6,635 nucleotides of DNA. Origin: Phycisphaerales bacterium (lineage in GTDB: Bacteria > Planctomycetota > Phycisphaerae > Phycisphaerales > SM1A02). Under the pieces are notes generated by a model. It was not told the origin of the DNA and did not search any database. It saw nothing but the letters and a program-made list of their open reading frames with translations. The position numbers were made by a program, and so were the translations under genes. Shown here one piece after another: positions 5,245-6,635 of this stretch. Where the stretch lies: contig SKZB01000406.1 of NCBI GenBank assembly GCA_007127615.1, forward strand, positions 1-6,635, given 5' to 3'. Every line of letters begins with the position of its first letter. Positions within the stretch are counted from its first letter, which is position 1.

Positions 5245-6126
5245 CTATGCGAGTTGAATGACGTTGAACAGCAGCAGCACGCCGATGACGATACAGAGCC
5301 CGATGCGATACCATCCGAACGCGGCCAGCCCGTGGTGGCTCAGAAAGCTGACCAGCCATTTGACGGCCAGCGCCGCGGAGATGACCGTGACGAGGCACCC
5401 GAGAAGCAGCGGCCCCCAGCCGATGACATCGAACATCACGGCGGTTTCCGGATCCGCGGATTCCGGATCCCGGTTACGCAGCAGATCCTGGCCCACTTCG
5501 TAGACGGTTGCGCCGAGAATCGTGGGCAGCCCGAGCAGGAAGCTGAACTCCGCCGCCCGGGCGGGTTTCATCCCCAGAACGGTCGCGCCGGCAATGGTCA
5601 TCATCGCGCGGGATGTTCCCGGCCACATCGAAGCGCACTGGAACAGGCCGATTCCCAGTGCATGTTTCCAGGTCAAATCGTCGATCTCGAGACTGAATTG
5701 CTCCTCACCGAGCTGCTTGCGCCGGTGGTCGATCCAGATCATCCAGATGCCGCCGAGAAAGAGCGCCAGCAGCACCGGCGTGGGGCGGAAGAGGTGCGTC
5801 ATGATCGTCGAGTGAAGCAGCGGGCCGAGGACAAGAATCGGGGCGAAGGCGATACAGATATTGATGAACAGTTTCAGCCCGTTTCGGTCCCGGCCGAGCA
5901 AGCCGCGCAGCATCTGAATCATGCGCGGGAGATAGAGCCCGATGATCGCCAGCAACGCGAAGGCCTGGATGACAATGATGTAGCCGTCGATGGCGGCTTT
6001 GGTCTCTTCATCGTCCGACATGCCCATGAGGTCGGCGGCAATGATGAGGTGCCCGGTCGAACTGATGGGAAGGAATTCGGTGATTCCTTCAACAATGCCG
6101 AGGATGATCGCTTCGTACCAGGTCAC
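5245..6126 (-). CDS. uppP: Undecaprenyl-diphosphatase UppP (BacA family)
   Basis: 293 residues starting at GTG, close to the family length of about 270. This integral membrane enzyme dephosphorylates undecaprenyl diphosphate, recycling the lipid carrier for peptidoglycan and other envelope polymers; overexpression gives bacitracin resistance in other bacteria. Seen: the N-terminal motif GIVEGITEFLPISSTGHL with E13, E17, S23 and H26 (the active-site acidic, Ser and His positions); VIQAFALLAIIGLYL; the second motif PGTSRA with R173; and RAAEFSFLLGLPT (190-202). Several hydrophobic helices follow to the C-terminus. The GTG is chosen because the family motif begins only a few residues later and no in-frame ATG lies nearby upstream; an AGGAAAG lies about 13 bases upstream, a rather long spacing. 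ilvC ends 122 bases upstream on the same strand, with no terminator visible between, so cotranscription is possible. Confidence 0.97.
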   Translation of the reverse strand: MTWYEAIILGIVEGITEFLPISSTGHLIIAADLMGMSDDEETKAAIDGYIIVIQAFALLAIIGLYLPRMIQMLRGLLGRDRNGLKLFINICIAFAPILVLGPLLHSTIMTHLFRPTPVLLALFLGGIWMIWIDHRRKQLGEEQFSLEIDDLTWKHALGIGLFQCASMWPGTSRAMMTIAGATVLGMKPARAAEFSFLLGLPTILGATVYEVGQDLLRNRDPESADPETAVMFDVIGWGPLLLGCLVTVISAALAVKWLVSFLSHHGLAAFGWYRIGLCIVIGVLLLFNVIQLA

Positions 6127-6248
6127 GTGGAGTTCACATCTTTCCTGTCAGCGGACGTTCCGAAACCGCGCTGCCGATCGAAACGCAGTCCCGGCGGGAA
6201 GGCCGTGACGTGAGCTACGCATCCAATCGGCCCGAGGGTTCGGTGTCA

Positions 6249-6635
6249 TCAGTCGGAATCCTCCGTATTGACTGGATCGGAATTGTTCTCCAGCCAGGGC
6301 ATGAGAAGGCGAACCGCCCGGCCGGCCGGTTCACTGGGGTGCTGCCGCATGCGCTCTCGCTGCGATTCGAACCAGGGCGAACCGGCCTTGACGTCCTCAC
6401 GAAACTGTCGGGCGAAGCCGCCATCACGAATCTCGGCCAGAATCTGCCGGAGCCGTTCACGAAGCTGCCCGTCCACGATCCGGGGACCGGCGGTGTAGGC
6501 GCCGAATTCCGCGGTGTTGCTGATCGCTTCGGTCATGCCGGCCAGACCGCGCTCATAGACGAGGTCGGCGACCTGCTTGACCTCATGACAACATTCCAGA
6601 TACGCCAGTTCCGGCGGATAGCCCGCATCGACGAG
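6249..6635 (-). CDS. ilvC: Ketol-acid reductoisomerase IlvC, C-terminal part (N-terminus beyond window)
   Basis: 128 residues of the C-terminal knotted domain; the start lies beyond the right edge. IlvC isomerises and reduces acetolactate or acetohydroxybutyrate with NAD(P)H and Mg2+ in valine, leucine and isoleucine synthesis, in the cytosol. Seen, counting from the edge: AGYPPELAYLECCHE (4-18), whose E14 and E18 are the two metal-binding glutamates of the partner subunit; then AISNTAEFGAYTAGPRI (37-53), with S39 at the substrate-contacting serine; DGGFARQFRED; and HPSEPAGRAVRLLMPWL. This ends at the usual point for the short class I enzyme, apart from an acidic tail, ENNSDPVNTEDSD. Two stop codons (TGA TGA) follow in tandem. 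leu/ilv neighbours would lie outside the window. Confidence 0.97.
   Translation of the reverse strand, partial: LVDAGYPPELAYLECCHEVKQVADLVYERGLAGMTEAISNTAEFGAYTAGPRIVDGQLRERLRQILAEIRDGGFARQFREDVKAGSPWFESQRERMRQHPSEPAGRAVRLLMPWLENNSDPVNTEDSD

Noticed and set aside
5227..6213. Long plus-strand open frame of 328 codons opposite uppP
   Set aside because: It is the antisense of a firmly identified gene; the translation is rich in Asp, Glu, Arg, Gln and His with no recognisable domain, as expected from GC-rich antisense DNA.

Overview
The window reads as an ordinary chromosomal stretch from a GC-rich bacterium of the Planctomycetota, most likely a Phycisphaerae-type lineage. The main pointer is a secreted protein whose C-terminus is a sorting tail of PTP, hydrophobic helix and RRRR (the PEP-CTERM-like form common in that group). 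The cobalamin-domain protein with a basic tail and the PfkB subtype also fit. This placement is an inference from protein style, not from a marker gene.

Layout, left to right. (1) 1-650, minus: the N-terminal two thirds of a PfkB/ribokinase-family kinase, running off the left edge, with a -10-like box so close to its ATG that the mRNA may be leaderless. (2) 771-1256, plus: a PhnB-like VOC (glyoxalase-fold) protein with a clear ribosome binding site. (3) 1390-2115, minus: queE, the radical-SAM 7-carboxy-7-deazaguanine synthase of queuosine precursor synthesis. It lies 59 bases downstream of a 91-residue protein (2175-2450, minus) that resembles an HMA fold without its metal-binding cysteines; the two may form an operon. 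(4) 2451-2878: a gene-free, hairpin-rich spacer ending in a good sigma-70 promoter for tRNA-Leu(GAG) at 2879-2964, followed by a rho-independent terminator. (5) 3195-3947, minus: the PEP-CTERM-like secreted protein, with its own strong terminator. (6) 3948-4397: a 450-base divergent intergenic region. (7) 4398-5105, plus: a stand-alone two-domain cobalamin-binding-fold protein whose canonical B12 motifs are degenerate, followed by a strong terminator. (8) 5245-6126, minus: uppP (bacA), undecaprenyl-diphosphatase. (9) 6249-6635, minus: the C-terminal part of ilvC, ketol-acid reductoisomerase, running off the right edge and possibly cotranscribed with uppP.

The genes do not form one pathway. 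They are housekeeping functions (tRNA modification, cell-wall lipid carrier recycling, branched-chain amino acid synthesis, a tRNA) mixed with a few poorly characterised lineage proteins. I see no transposase, integrase, CRISPR array, toxin-antitoxin pair, phage gene or defence system, and nothing convincing as a new multi-gene system. The most interesting items are the cobalamin-fold protein with altered ligand motifs, the cysteine-less HMA-like protein beside queE, and the structured spacer upstream of the tRNA.
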